Below are positions 6,035 to 6,054 of a stretch of DNA of 6,054 nucleotides, one piece after another. Position 1 is the first letter of the stretch, and the number at the start of each line of letters is the position of its first letter. The translations under genes were made by a program, and so were the position numbers. The notes below the pieces were generated by a model. The model did no database searches, was not told the DNA's origin, and worked only from the letters and a program-made list of their open reading frames with translations. This stretch comes from Tannerella sp. (GTDB lineage Bacteria; Bacteroidota; Bacteroidia; Bacteroidales; Tannerellaceae), in assembly GCA_031289445.1 (NCBI GenBank), contig JAITPL010000065.1, positions 1 through 6,054 of the forward strand, written 5' to 3'.

Positions 6035-6054
6035 ATGGCACTGAAACGCAAGAC
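6035..6054 (+). CDS. exbD: ExbD/TolR family protein, first codons only
   Basis: An ATG five bases after the exbB stop opens a frame reading MALKRK before the window ends. Starts of the MALKR type are usual for Bacteroidales ExbD proteins: a short basic cytoplasmic end ahead of the single membrane helix that carries the proton-binding Asp. The position directly after exbB fits the standard exbB-exbD order. Only 20 bases are visible, so the call rests mostly on context. Confidence 0.7.

Noticed and set aside
1..6054. CRISPR arrays, tRNA or rRNA genes, insertion sequences, phage or defence genes.
   Set aside because: I saw no regularly spaced repeats, no cloverleaf, no transposase or integrase motifs. 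The window is nearly filled by core metabolic and envelope genes.

Overview
The window looks like chromosomal DNA from a Bacteroidota organism, most likely order Bacteroidales. Three things point there: the protein families and their arrangement (nadK divergent from pdxJ, with pdxJ followed by exbB and exbD; a one-chain alpha-beta ADP-forming acyl-CoA synthetase; a large secreted S9-type peptidase with a long beta-propeller N-terminus); exact matches to the Bacteroidota -7 promoter element TAnnTTTG upstream of almost every transcription unit; and A/T-rich start regions without clear Shine-Dalgarno sequences. The genus cannot be fixed from this sequence alone.

The left two thirds are read leftward. 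At 1-1090 is the N-terminal 363 residues of an exported S9 family peptidase that runs off the left edge. At 1258-3348 is a complete 696-residue acetate/acyl-CoA ligase (ADP-forming), with the phosphohistidine motif and an ATP-grasp half. At 3557-4435 is NAD kinase. The 208-bp gap between nadK and the CoA ligase is not empty. It holds what looks like a self-contained small RNA gene of about 70 nt, with its own TACCTTTG promoter, two abutting hairpins (the second a GNRA-capped intrinsic terminator) and an 18-bp palindrome covering the -33 region of its promoter.

The right third is read rightward. pdxJ (pyridoxine 5'-phosphate synthase, 4540-5268) is followed after 14 bp by exbB (5283-6029), and after 5 bp more by the first codons of an exbD gene cut by the window edge. 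The short spacings suggest one transcript carrying PLP biosynthesis and the TonB energising proton channel. nadK and pdxJ diverge from a 104-bp region whose two predicted promoters point at each other, with start sites only about 4 bp apart.

Most of the window is ordinary core metabolism and envelope function. The small RNA locus at about 3412-3521 is the part least explained by known genes. The two cofactor genes (NADP and PLP supply) and the transport-motor genes share neighbourhood rather than one obvious pathway. The two leftward distal genes each have their own promoter candidate and are probably separate units.
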